This document shows positions 26,442 through 34,039 of a DNA stretch of 47,782 bases, piece by piece. Origin of the DNA: Shewanella marina JCM 15074 (lineage in GTDB: Bacteria > Pseudomonadota > Gammaproteobacteria > Enterobacterales > Shewanellaceae); contig NZ_BALM01000031.1 in the NCBI RefSeq assembly GCF_000614975.1, positions 1 through 47,782 of the forward strand, read 5' to 3'. Each line of letters begins with the position of its first letter. Positions within the stretch are counted from its first letter, which is position 1. Below the pieces are notes generated by a model that saw only the letters and a list, made by a program, of their open reading frames with translations, ran no database searches and had not been told where the DNA came from. A program made the position numbers and the translations under genes.

Positions 26442-28556
26442 GTGTCGTTCTTTACCCAACTATTTGGGGTGAGTTGGCGTCATCTGCAGGCAAAAGTGCG
26501 TTATCGCATTCTGATCCTGACTTTGGTGCCAATTCTACTAACACTGGTAAGTTTGGTATTTATTACCATTTATTGGAACATCAGCTACACAGGTAAACAG
26601 CTATTTATGAAAGTAAAAGCTGATTTAACTGTCGCTAAAAACACCCTTGAAGAGTCGCAAGTTCATCAAGCGCAGCAGCTTGAATACATCATGAACTCGT
26701 GGACATTCCAAAATAAATTCCAACATCTGCGTCGTGATCATGATCCGGTGCAGCAGCAAATACAAACCTATCTTAATAACCAAAAATCGCAATTAAATTT
26801 AGACTTTGTGCGTCTAATTAGCGTCTCTGATGCCGCTGCGGATCCGGAATTAAGATTAATGCTACCCCATACTCAGCATGGCAAAGCATTTTCAGGGTTA
26901 ATGGTGTTAGATCAACAGCAGTTAGCGCGAATAAATCCAGCATTGGCGAGTAAAGCGCTAATTCCACTGATTGCCACCCAACGAGCCTTACCGCTAGATA
27001 AAACGGTTGAAAAGAAAGGGCTTGTGAGTCGTAGTTTGATGCCGATCATGAGTAAAACAGGTCATCCAATTTGGTATTTGGATGGCGGCGTTTTATTAAA
27101 TCATGACACGCGGATTGTCGATCATATTCGCGATCTGGTGTACGACAAAGGTACCTTACCTGACCGCTCTATTGGCGCGGTAACTATCTTTTTGGATAAC
27201 GTACGTATTGCCACTAACGTACCATTGCATTTCTTCCCTCGTTCGCCTGAACAACAAGGTCGAGCGTTGGGCAGTCTAGTGTCTGAAGATGTGCAAAGGC
27301 AAGTATTGCAGCAAGGTAAGCTGTGGGTTGATCGTGCCTTTGTTTATGATGACTGGTTTATCTCTGCATACGCGCCACTGCAAGATATTCGCGGTAAACG
27401 TATTGGTATGATCTACGCAGGTTTTTCAGAGTCACCCTTTATTCATAATTACCTGCTGAATATTATCGAGCTAGGCACTATTTTAATGTTGGTGCTATTG
27501 GTCTCAGGCTTATTGGTATATCGCGGGGCTTACAGTTTATTACTGCCTATTGAGCGTATTCATCAGGTGGTGAAAGGCGTACAAGCTGGGCGTAATTTAC
27601 GGATTGGCTCACTTGGGCTTGATCGTGATAATGAGTTATCTAATTTGGCGGAGCAATTTGACCGTATGTTAGATCTATTACAACGTCGTAATAGCCAAAT
27701 TCAAGCCGCCGCTGAGCAGCTCGAAATGAAAGTGGAAGAGCGTACTCGTAGCCTGAAAGAAAAAACGGAAGAGTTGCAACGTAATATGGCGTTGTTGAAT
27801 GCGACTCGACAGCAAATGGTGACCAATGAAAAATTAACTGCATTAGGTGAACTTACTGCGGGTATCGCGCATGAGATCAATAATCCGACAGCGGTGATTC
27901 TCGGTAATATGGAGCTGCTTCGTTATGAGTTAGGTGACGATGCCAAAGTCGTTGAAGAAGAGATTGAGCTGGTGATCCAACAAGTGGGTCGGATCAGTAC
28001 GATTATCCGCAGTTTATTGCAATACAGTCGCCCTGGTGAATTTAATGCACCACTAGAGATGCACCAAATAACCCCAATTATTGAAGAGATGATGGTGCTG
28101 GTACGTCACTCGATTCAAAAGCAGGAAGTGCATTTAATCCAAGAATTGAGTGCAACCCAGTTAGTACAGGTAAATAGACCTCAATTATTACAGGTATTGA
28201 TTAACCTTGTGGTCAACGCCGCTCATGCGATGAATGGTAAAGGGCGAATTTGGATCCGCACGTATGACTGGCTTGAGCAAGGAGAGGCAGTTGGCGCTAA
28301 GATCGAAATTGAAGATGAAGGGATGGGCATTCCTGCCGAGCAACTGAATCGAATTTTTGACCCATTTTTTACCACACGTAAAGATGGTACTGGTTTAGGG
28401 TTATCGTTGAGCTACGGCATTATTAAGCGCTTTGGTGGCACCATTGAAGTAAGCTCTGTGGTCGGCAAAGGCACCATTTTTACCATTGGTTTATATCATC
28501 TTGCCAAAGAAGATAACCAAGATCATGGTTTGTTCATTAATGGTTGTGACTCATAA
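26442..28556 (+). CDS. Membrane histidine kinase, partner of the NtrC-type regulator
   Basis: 704 residues from a GTG 2 bp after the regulator gene. Membrane helices at about 23-46 and 343-361 flank a large periplasmic sensor domain (about 47-340, likely a double-Cache fold), then a HAMP domain, a coiled coil (about 418-460), the HisKA motif LTAGIAHEINNP with His477, and a HATPase_c domain with NLVVNAAHAM, DEGMGIP and GTGLGLS. This is the NtrB/DctB-like class that drives sigma-54 regulators. The signal is not known; the position next to the tungstate operon makes oxyanion or cofactor status a candidate. The ryhB1 terminator begins right at its stop codon on the other strand. Confidence 0.92.
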   Translation: MSFFTQLFGVSWRHLQAKVRYRILILTLVPILLTLVSLVFITIYWNISYTGKQLFMKVKADLTVAKNTLEESQVHQAQQLEYIMNSWTFQNKFQHLRRDHDPVQQQIQTYLNNQKSQLNLDFVRLISVSDAAADPELRLMLPHTQHGKAFSGLMVLDQQQLARINPALASKALIPLIATQRALPLDKTVEKKGLVSRSLMPIMSKTGHPIWYLDGGVLLNHDTRIVDHIRDLVYDKGTLPDRSIGAVTIFLDNVRIATNVPLHFFPRSPEQQGRALGSLVSEDVQRQVLQQGKLWVDRAFVYDDWFISAYAPLQDIRGKRIGMIYAGFSESPFIHNYLLNIIELGTILMLVLLVSGLLVYRGAYSLLLPIERIHQVVKGVQAGRNLRIGSLGLDRDNELSNLAEQFDRMLDLLQRRNSQIQAAAEQLEMKVEERTRSLKEKTEELQRNMALLNATRQQMVTNEKLTALGELTAGIAHEINNPTAVILGNMELLRYELGDDAKVVEEEIELVIQQVGRISTIIRSLLQYSRPGEFNAPLEMHQITPIIEEMMVLVRHSIQKQEVHLIQELSATQLVQVNRPQLLQVLINLVVNAAHAMNGKGRIWIRTYDWLEQGEAVGAKIEIEDEGMGIPAEQLNRIFDPFFTTRKDGTGLGLSLSYGIIKRFGGTIEVSSVVGKGTIFTIGLYHLAKEDNQDHGLFINGCDS

Positions 28557-28704
28557 AAAAATGCCGAATATAAAATATTCGGCAGAAGAGTGTGTGAGCA
28601 AATGTAGTGCTAGTACTGAGCGGAGTGTGAGTGACTCAGTACTTAAAAACTCAAAAACAACATAAGTTAACCCTTGGTAAACCTAATAGAGAGTATTGGA
28701 ACGT
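28555..28704 (-). ncRNA. RyhB-type small RNA, diverged copy 1
   Basis: On the minus strand: -35 TTGCAA (28739-28734), 17-bp spacer, weak -10 TATCGT (28716-28711), expected start near 28704, and an intrinsic terminator TGCCGAATAT-TTT-ATATTCGGCA followed by seven T (28584-28555). The layout and flanks match copy 2 downstream. The core reads AGCACTACATTTGCTCACA, which differs from the RyhB core by a substitution and one extra base. An inserted hairpin (AGTACTGAG / CTCAGTACT, 28612-28620 and 28635-28643) stands just before it. It is predicted to be a Fur-repressed sRNA of about 150 nt with altered targets, or a decayed paralog. Confidence 0.72.
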
Positions 28705-28706
28705 CA

Positions 28707-28731
28707 GATAACGATAACCATTCTCATTATC
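28707..28731. promoter_or_regulatory. Fur box over the ryhB copy 1 promoter
   Basis: Minus strand GATAATGAGAATGGTTATC matches the 19-bp Fur consensus at 16 of 19 positions and overlaps the spacer and -10 of the sRNA promoter; a further TATC on its 3' side extends the array. Confidence 0.75.
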
Positions 28732-28876
28732 GTTTGCAACCTAAATTGTGTAAAAAATAGAAAAAACTTGTATCTTTTTTCTCCTCAGACAAGATCGGTT
28801 AATTAACTATCTAATTTTTAAGTACTTAATTTACAGGCTTATGATGAAATAAAATTTAAGATGGCAAAAAACAGAT

Positions 28877-28999
28877 AAAAAAATGCCGAATATAAAGATA
28901 TTCGGCAGAAAGAGTGTGTGAGCAATGTCGTGCTTTGAAACTCAAAAACAGCGTAACGTAAGCAAATCACTTAACGTTAAATAGAGAGTTTTGGAACGC
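28877..28999 (-). ncRNA. ryhB: RyhB iron-responsive small RNA, canonical copy 2
   Basis: The minus strand contains AAAGCACGACATTGCTCACA (28936-28917), identical to the conserved core of E. coli RyhB that pairs with iron-using mRNAs. The promoter has -35 TTGCAA (29034-29029), a 17-bp spacer and -10 TATTAT (29011-29006). The terminator is TGCCGAATAT / ATATTCGGCA with seven T (28907-28877). The predicted transcript is about 123 nt. RyhB acts with Hfq to repress Fe-S and heme protein mRNAs when iron is short. I recall that S. oneidensis ryhB lies at the equivalent place beside SO_4717. Confidence 0.9.
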
Positions 29000-29007
29000 A
29001 ACTTAAT

Positions 29008-29026
29008 AATAATCATTCTCATTATC
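29008..29026. promoter_or_regulatory. Fur box over the ryhB copy 2 promoter
   Basis: Minus strand GATAATGAGAATGATTATT matches the Fur consensus at 16 of 19 positions and lies between the -35 and -10 of ryhB copy 2, so Fe-Fur would block RNA polymerase directly. Confidence 0.8.
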
Positions 29027-29068
29027 GTTTGCAAGCTAATATTGCATAGTTTTCTAACTATATGATGT

Positions 29069-29536
29069 TCAAGCTGCGCGCAAAATCTGTTTTGTTAACG
29101 TAAGCTCATGTTTACTAAGATCTTCAGCTTGATTTAATGCTGCAATTTGATATTCGTTTTTAATCAATAAATTGAGCATACCGCGGAAATGGTTGAAGGT
29201 TTTGACCTGCATATGACGATAGCCTTGATTAATAGCCCATTGCTCTTGTGCTGATAAAAGCTGTTGAGCTAAACCTAACTGACGAAACTCTGGGTGGATA
29301 GCACCTAAATAGCTGTAAAACACTTCATTGTTAAGTTGATAACCCAATTTAAAGCCCGCTAATTCGCCTTCAACATAAGCTAATAATAATAGATGTGGTT
29401 GATTACCAAGTTTATCCATCAAAGTTTGATGGCTGAGGTCACGATCAAATTCAGGGATCTGTTGGTATAACTCGAGTAATAACTGCGAATGTTGTTGCTC
29501 TAAAAGATCAAACTGTTTTATTTCAATAGTGTACAT
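29069..29536 (-). CDS. GNAT-family N-acetyltransferase
   Basis: 155 residues with a complete GNAT fold: the acetyl-CoA pyrophosphate loop is HPEFRQLGLAQQLL (about 82-95), preceded by the strand AGFKLGYQLNNEVFYSYLGAI and followed by a QVKTFNHFRGMLNLLIKNEY region typical of small GNATs. The acceptor substrate is unknown. It is separated from yhhQ by 83 bp and could be cotranscribed with it. Confidence 0.85.
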   Translation of the reverse strand: MYTIEIKQFDLLEQQHSQLLLELYQQIPEFDRDLSHQTLMDKLGNQPHLLLLAYVEGELAGFKLGYQLNNEVFYSYLGAIHPEFRQLGLAQQLLSAQEQWAINQGYRHMQVKTFNHFRGMLNLLIKNEYQIAALNQAEDLSKHELTLTKQILRAA

Positions 29537-29618
29537 AGCAAACCTGATAATAGAATAAATATGGCCAATAAAAATTGGCCATATTTTACGCTAAAATCAT
29601 GTGGTCTGACCAGTACAA

Positions 29619-30278
29619 TTATATGATTGATAGCTGTTTTTCAGATTTAAGAATTTTATTCTGCAGGAATTTAAGTAACAAACCGTAAGCAGGTAAAAAT
29701 AAACAAAGGCTAATCAATAGCTTAAATCCATAATCAACAGTTGCAATTTCAGGCCAATGGGTTGCCATAAAGCTATCACTTGAGGCATAGAAAGCGATGC
29801 TAAAGAACACGACGGTATCCACTAAATTACCGATAATCGTCGAGGCAGTGGGTGCTAGCCACCAAACATTGTTTTGACGGATCTTAGCAAACACAGTGAT
29901 ATCCATTAATTGTCCCACTAAATACGCAGCAAAGCTTGCAAGGGCAATACGGAACATCATTTCGTTGAATTGAGTTAGAGATTCAAATCCTTGGAAACTG
30001 GCTTGATGGAATATCACACCCACAATGTAAGAAATTATGAGTGCTGGGATCATGGCACTGAAAATAATGCGTCGAGCAGATTGTTTACCAAAAATACGAA
30101 CAGTGAGATCTGTTGCTAAATAAACAAATGGAAAACTAAATGCGCCCCAAGTGGTATGGAAGCCAAATAATTGGAATGGGATTTGAACTAAGTAGTTACT
30201 GGCCGTAATAATAAAAATATGAAAACTGACCAATAGAACAAGCGCACGTTGATACTGTGCGTGAGTTAAAGCAAGCAT
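29619..30278 (-). CDS. yhhQ: Queuosine-precursor transporter YhhQ (QPTR family)
   Basis: 219 residues, about six membrane helices, COG1738/VUT_1 family; internal landmarks FPFVYLATDLTVRIFGKQSARR and GNLVDTVVFFSIAFYA. E. coli YhhQ imports preQ0 and preQ1, precursors of the tRNA base queuosine. A structured leader that looks like a preQ1-I riboswitch overlaps its ribosome site, which strongly supports the assignment. The ATG at 30278 follows AAAAAGG by about 7 bp. Confidence 0.92.
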   Translation of the reverse strand: MLALTHAQYQRALVLLVSFHIFIITASNYLVQIPFQLFGFHTTWGAFSFPFVYLATDLTVRIFGKQSARRIIFSAMIPALIISYIVGVIFHQASFQGFESLTQFNEMMFRIALASFAAYLVGQLMDITVFAKIRQNNVWWLAPTASTIIGNLVDTVVFFSIAFYASSDSFMATHWPEIATVDYGFKLLISLCLFLPAYGLLLKFLQNKILKSEKQLSII

Positions 30279-30285
30279 GATGTAG

Positions 30286-30321
30286 CCTTTTTAGTTAGTT
30301 GGGCGGGGTTAGGGAACCCGC
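30286..30321 (-). promoter_or_regulatory. Candidate preQ1-I riboswitch in the yhhQ leader
   Basis: On the minus strand P1 is GCGGG / CCCGC (30321-30317 and 30307-30303), enclosing the 9-nt loop TTCCCTAAC. An A-rich tail AACTAACTAAAAAGG then ends in the Shine-Dalgarno GG. The arrangement parallels the T. tengcongensis preQ1-I aptamer: GGG-loop-TAAC-CCC with the ligand-pairing C after TAA, and loop Cs able to pair with the ribosome-site GG as a pseudoknot. Ligand binding would close the ribosome site and shut off precursor import. Confidence 0.65.
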
Positions 30322-30324
30322 GTG

Positions 30325-30371
30325 ATAATACCTAGAGGTATGCCCCTACATTTTATAGGGGCGGGTATTAT
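30325..30371 (-). promoter_or_regulatory. Nested stem structure 5' of the yhhQ riboswitch candidate
   Basis: Outer stem ATAATACC (30371-30364) / GGTATTAT (30332-30325) encloses an inner hairpin GCCCCTA / TAGGGGC (30362-30356 and 30348-30342). The ACCCGC at its start could alternatively pair with GCGGGT of the aptamer, so the two structures may compete. It may also serve as the terminator of menF, but it has no T-run. Confidence 0.5.
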
Positions 30372-30429
30372 AAAGTAGCTTGGATGAAGTGCAAGTGATG
30401 TGTGATACCAATTTGATTAAAGTTGGTCG

Positions 30430-31791
30430 CTACATTTCAACCAAAATAGATAAGATGGTGGCGAGTTTATTGTCGAGCTCTTGCCATTCAGACTTAGGAT
30501 CTGAGCCTGACACAATACCAGCACCAGCAAATAGGTTGATTTTGCCTGGTTCAAATAAAGCACTGCGGATCGCCACTGAAAATTCACTTTCAAATTTATT
30601 AAAGTAGCCACAGGCTCCTGCATACCAACCACGCATATAACCTTCGTTAATGCGGATATAGCTCATGGCGCTTTCTCGAGGTAAGCCACCTACAGCGGGT
30701 GTTGGGTGCAAGGCTTGCAAGAGTTGAAAGTCATTAATCCCCGCTTTTAGCTCAGCTCTTATAGAACGGTGTAAATGCTGAATATGGCTGAGTTTAAAGA
30801 CAGTTGGCATCTCTTCTGCGCCAACATAGTTGCTCAATGGATTGAGCACATCAACAATATGTTCGCGTACTAATTGGTTTTCATGACTATTTTTGGTGTC
30901 ATCTAGTAGTTGGTTGGCTAAGGCGATATCTTCCTCTTCACTCAGACCTCGCACGGTCGTGCCCGCTAAAGCCTCTGTAAATAGTTCTTGTTGGCGGCGG
31001 CGATATAAACGCTCTGGCGAACAAGAGATAAAGCAACGTTCAGGACTAAATTGAAATCCAAATTGAAAGCTAGTTGGATTACGGCCCTGCCAACAAGCTA
31101 ATACCATCCAAGGGTCAACGTCATTATTCACTTCAAGCTGACTGATACGTGACAATACGACTTTGGGAGTATGTTTATTGAATTCAGGAGATGTGACTTG
31201 TTCTACTAGCTCTTGCCAGCGAACGAAATTGGGTTTATCTGCGCGACCAAGTAATTTGAGTTTATGCGGTGGCATCAGTGGCTTGGCGGGTAAAATTGCG
31301 CTGATTGCTGCAATAGCAGCATCACATTCCTGCTGCGCATCGTTATTGTCTGCAAAATTAAGATTGACGAGAATTTTATAGCTTTCACCACTACGGCGTA
31401 GTTCGATACGCGGTAGTACAAAGTGAGCGCGGCCAAACTCAGGCCAGCTTTCAATACTGCGATCAAATGCGACGCCGCCATAGTAACGGACATCAATATT
31501 ATTTGAGAGACTACGTTGTTGTTGGTAATAGTTGGCAAGCTCAGTGTCATCAAGAGACTCTTCAAAGAAAAAGCTTTTACAGCTACCAATTGCAGCAACT
31601 TCTTCTATTTTGTCGCGCCCTTGCCAATAAATTCGAGGGTAACTTTGTTGCGCTGCTAGCCAAGAGATTAGCGGAATGGCAGGTATCGTAATCGACAACT
31701 GCATAATCGGTTCTCTAACTGGACTTTGCTTTAACTGATTAATTTTTTCAGATAAAGACTCCAGCATCTGTAACAGCATACTTGCAGACAA
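30430..31791 (-). CDS. menF: Isochorismate synthase MenF
   Basis: 453 residues. It converts chorismate to isochorismate, the first step of menaquinone synthesis. The chorismate-binding domain fills the C-terminal half: SPERLYRRRQQELFTEALAG, GTTVRG, HPTPAVGGLPRESA, and the end IVSGSDPKSEWQELDNKL. No siderophore biosynthesis genes are nearby, which favours MenF over EntC. It lies between yhhQ and a divergent HD-GYP gene; menD and later genes are not in the window. Good frame from ATG at 31791. Confidence 0.93.
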   Translation of the reverse strand: MSASMLLQMLESLSEKINQLKQSPVREPIMQLSITIPAIPLISWLAAQQSYPRIYWQGRDKIEEVAAIGSCKSFFFEESLDDTELANYYQQQRSLSNNIDVRYYGGVAFDRSIESWPEFGRAHFVLPRIELRRSGESYKILVNLNFADNNDAQQECDAAIAAISAILPAKPLMPPHKLKLLGRADKPNFVRWQELVEQVTSPEFNKHTPKVVLSRISQLEVNNDVDPWMVLACWQGRNPTSFQFGFQFSPERCFISCSPERLYRRRQQELFTEALAGTTVRGLSEEEDIALANQLLDDTKNSHENQLVREHIVDVLNPLSNYVGAEEMPTVFKLSHIQHLHRSIRAELKAGINDFQLLQALHPTPAVGGLPRESAMSYIRINEGYMRGWYAGACGYFNKFESEFSVAIRSALFEPGKINLFAGAGIVSGSDPKSEWQELDNKLATILSILVEM

Positions 31792-32124
31792 ATGGTACTC
31801 CCAACTATTTAAAGACTATAAAAAGTAATTATATCAGAAATGCAGCCAACAAATTAATCATAGCTTTTCGATATGAATCACGGTGTTGAAAGATAAGACT
31901 GACAATCACCAGTGTCAAGGATAGGCTATTGGCATGCTATGTATTCGCTTAAATCTTGTGTGATCTATCTCACGTTAGCCTGTAATTCAAACATTGGTCA
32001 CAGCGATTTCAATAAGTTAATAAAATATGTAGGAAAGAATACATACGAATGACAGACTTTACGGGTATTGCTTGCTATTTTTTTATTAGATATGAGTTCT
32101 CTAAGGATGGAAGGGCTGTTAATC
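31792..32124. other. 333-bp divergent intergenic region menF / HD-GYP gene
   Basis: It contains a good CRP-like site at 31959-31974 and otherwise AT-rich DNA. I see no small gene or terminator. Promoters for both flanking genes should lie here. Confidence 0.5.
31959..31974. promoter_or_regulatory. Candidate CRP site between menF and the HD-GYP gene
   Basis: TGTGATCTATCTCACG matches the symmetric CRP core TGTGA-N6-TCACA at 9 of the 10 arm positions. In Shewanella CRP governs many anaerobic respiration genes, so control of menaquinone synthesis (menF) or of the HD-GYP gene is plausible. Confidence 0.6.
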
Positions 32125-33306
32125 ATGATGGAGTCAGAAACCGTTGCACAAGTTGAAAAAGTGGCAACTAAAAAATTAATGTTGGGGATGTACATTGTTG
32201 CATTTTCAAAAGCGTTACCTGAACCGCAGCCATTAGGATTACTTAATTCTGTTAGTGTATTAATCAAGATAAAAAATAGTCGGGTTAAATATGCATTAAT
32301 TGATTGGCATCGCTCATCCTACCAACGTCCACATCGGGCGTTAACCGTCGCAACCAGTAAATCAGTGAGTTATGGTATACGTCAACAGGCCATTGCCTGT
32401 GCTTCAAGTAAGCAAGTCTTAATTGCAGCTAAATTACTGATGCAACAATTGCTAATTGATAAACCACAACCAATTAGTCTTGCTCCTATCACAATACTTG
32501 CCCAACAAATTGTGTCGCAAGTTAATCATCAAAATGACAGTTATCGTTGTCTCGATGTCTTGCGTAAGAATCGTAGTGATCTATTAGAACATTCAATTAA
32601 TGTCAGTTTTTTATTGGCCAAGTTTGGTCAATATTTAGAGATGGATAGCGATGTGTTATTGCAGTTATCAATTGGTGGATTACTGCATGATATTGGTAAA
32701 TTAAAGGTTGATAACAGCATTTTAAATAAACAAACAAAATTATCAAAAATTGAATTTGAGCTGATTAAATTACATCAACAATATGTACAGCACTTTTTGC
32801 CTTCAGAAGGCGCTATTAGTGCCATTTGTCATGACATCTGTTTGCAACATCATGAGAAGCTTGATGGTAGCGGCTATCCTAAACGGTTGCTGGCCAAGCA
32901 AATTTCTATTTATGGGCGTATGGCTGCGATTGTTGATATTTATGATGCGTTAACGGGGAACCGTTGTTATCGACGAGCATTAAGCCCGTTAGAGGCCTTT
33001 AAGGTGTTGAAAAGTATGACGCCCAATAAGCTTGATTATTATTTAGTGGAGCAGTTTATTGAGTGTATTGGCTTCTATCCGGTAGGATCGTTAGTGCAGT
33101 TATCTGATAACCGTGTCGGCGTCGTTTGGTATCGAGCGAGAGAAAGTCAAACCAGTACGATTATAAAATGTTTCTTTGATATGGCGAGTCAGCAACTGAC
33201 GCCGATTAATTACGTTGATTTAATACAGCAACCCAGCCTTACCATTACCGCAGATGTAGCGCCCCATAAAGTCATCCATCCATCAGAGTCATTATTTACT
33301 AGTTAA
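32125..33306 (+). CDS. HD-GYP domain cyclic-di-GMP phosphodiesterase
   Basis: About 393 residues. An N-terminal DUF3391-like region (KLMLGMYIVAF and YALIDWHRSS) precedes an HD-GYP domain (about 170-320) with GGLLHDIGKLK and HHEKLDGSGYPKRLLAKQIS; the GYP tripeptide is intact. Such enzymes linearise c-di-GMP and lower biofilm formation. Start sites are ambiguous: ATG at 32125 or 32128 fits the domain boundary (AAGGG upstream), whereas an in-frame ORF reaches 32068. It stands alone. Confidence 0.9.
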   Translation: MMESETVAQVEKVATKKLMLGMYIVAFSKALPEPQPLGLLNSVSVLIKIKNSRVKYALIDWHRSSYQRPHRALTVATSKSVSYGIRQQAIACASSKQVLIAAKLLMQQLLIDKPQPISLAPITILAQQIVSQVNHQNDSYRCLDVLRKNRSDLLEHSINVSFLLAKFGQYLEMDSDVLLQLSIGGLLHDIGKLKVDNSILNKQTKLSKIEFELIKLHQQYVQHFLPSEGAISAICHDICLQHHEKLDGSGYPKRLLAKQISIYGRMAAIVDIYDALTGNRCYRRALSPLEAFKVLKSMTPNKLDYYLVEQFIECIGFYPVGSLVQLSDNRVGVVWYRARESQTSTIIKCFFDMASQQLTPINYVDLIQQPSLTITADVAPHKVIHPSESLFTS

Positions 33307-33344
33307 GCCAGAGATAACGAAATGCGCTTATTAATTGATGTCAT

Positions 33345-33368
33345 TATTTACTGATATATCAGTAAATA
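33345..33368. repeat. 24-bp perfect palindrome with ACTGATATATCAGT core
   Basis: TATTTACTGATATATCAGTAAATA reads the same on both strands without a loop. It shares its 14-bp centre (33350-33363) with the palindrome at 33970-34003. It lies 39 bp after the HD-GYP stop. Confidence 0.75.
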
Positions 33369-33451
33369 GCGACCACCATATTGAACAAATAAGTGCCTTA
33401 ACTTGTTTTTATTCGGTCATCAAAATTATTTAGTTTGGGTAAAATTTTGAC

Positions 33452-33484
33452 TAAATTAAATAGCGAAAAAAGCTATTTAATTTA
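33452..33484. terminator. AT-rich 13-bp hairpin, possible terminator
   Basis: TAAATTAAATAGC (33452-33464) pairs with GCTATTTAATTTA (33472-33484) around a GAAAAAA loop. It has no T-run outside the stem, so a terminator role is uncertain. Confidence 0.4.
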
Positions 33485-33824
33485 AGTAATATTCTCGTCT
33501 CAGATACGGAAAATATAATGAGATTAATCACTGGCTAAACTTGATGATAATCGGCTTTTTTGGCTTTATGCATCTACTTAAAGTACAGCACTTGATTGTT
33601 ATGTTCTTTCTGTGAATCAATAATATATCACTAATATGTTACATGAATTTAGTTGTTAATCAGTTGCTTACTATTTAATTGCGAATTAATGTTGTTTTAT
33701 TGACGATAAACATAATGAGTTGAGTTAGCCATCTTTAGTGCTGATTAATCACGCAAGTTTTAGTTGGATTGTCGCTCTAAAATAGATACCTGAAAATGAC
33801 AAAATTCGACAAAAATGAGCTTAA

Positions 33825-33858
33825 AAAATGCAGTGAAGTTACTGCTCATTTTTTGCTT
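33825..33858 (+). terminator. Rho-independent-like hairpin in the 733-bp gap
   Basis: AAAAAATGCAGT pairs with ACTGC and CATTTTTT (a 2-nt bulge CT interrupts the right arm), ending in a T-run on the plus strand. It lies 520 bp from the nearest plus-strand gene, so a short unseen transcript may end here. Confidence 0.45.
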
Positions 33859-33969
33859 TTGTGAGCCGCAATAATGATGGCCAGTTAATCATTTTATTGG
33901 TGATGGTTTTATGACGCAGCAGGATGAGTGGTTGTGATGATTTTTTATTGAGCAAAAATGAATATAACC

Positions 33970-34003
33970 CGCCTTTGTAACTGATATATCAGTTACAAAG
34001 GCG
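33970..34003. repeat. 34-bp perfect palindrome downstream of the MFS gene
   Basis: All 17 base pairs from the centre (33986/33987) outwards are complementary: arm CGCCTTTGTAACTGATA. No loop and no T-run. The centre ACTGATATATCAGT recurs at 33350-33363. It lies 37 bp past the MFS stop codon, where it may act as a transcript-end structure or a dimeric-regulator site. Confidence 0.75.
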
Positions 34004-34039
34004 AATTTGCAATTAAACACGATTATTTTGACGCTTTAT

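Larger units (their letters stand above)
33307..34039. other. 733-bp non-coding stretch between the HD-GYP gene and the MFS gene
   Basis: I find no convincing gene. The stretch holds two related palindromes (33345-33368 and 33970-34003), a perfect 13-bp hairpin (33452-33484), and a hairpin with T-run at about 33825-33858. It is very AT-rich in places. Both flanking genes point into it, so at least two terminators are expected. Confidence 0.6.

Noticed and set aside
28562..28584. Terminator hairpin for the plus-strand histidine kinase gene
   Set aside because: The T-run lies on the minus strand only, so the hairpin terminates ryhB copy 1; the kinase transcript needs another end.
33350..33363. 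LexA box (CTG-N-CAG-like)
   Set aside because: The LexA consensus is CTGT-N8-ACAG; here the arms read CTGATA/TATCAG, which lacks the required T and A and does not precede an SOS gene.
33544..33615. 23-residue hydrophobic peptide MIIGFFGFMHLLKVQHLIVM... in the 733-bp gap
   Set aside because: It has no ribosome site and no promoter I can identify; in AT-rich DNA such a short hydrophobic frame is expected by chance.
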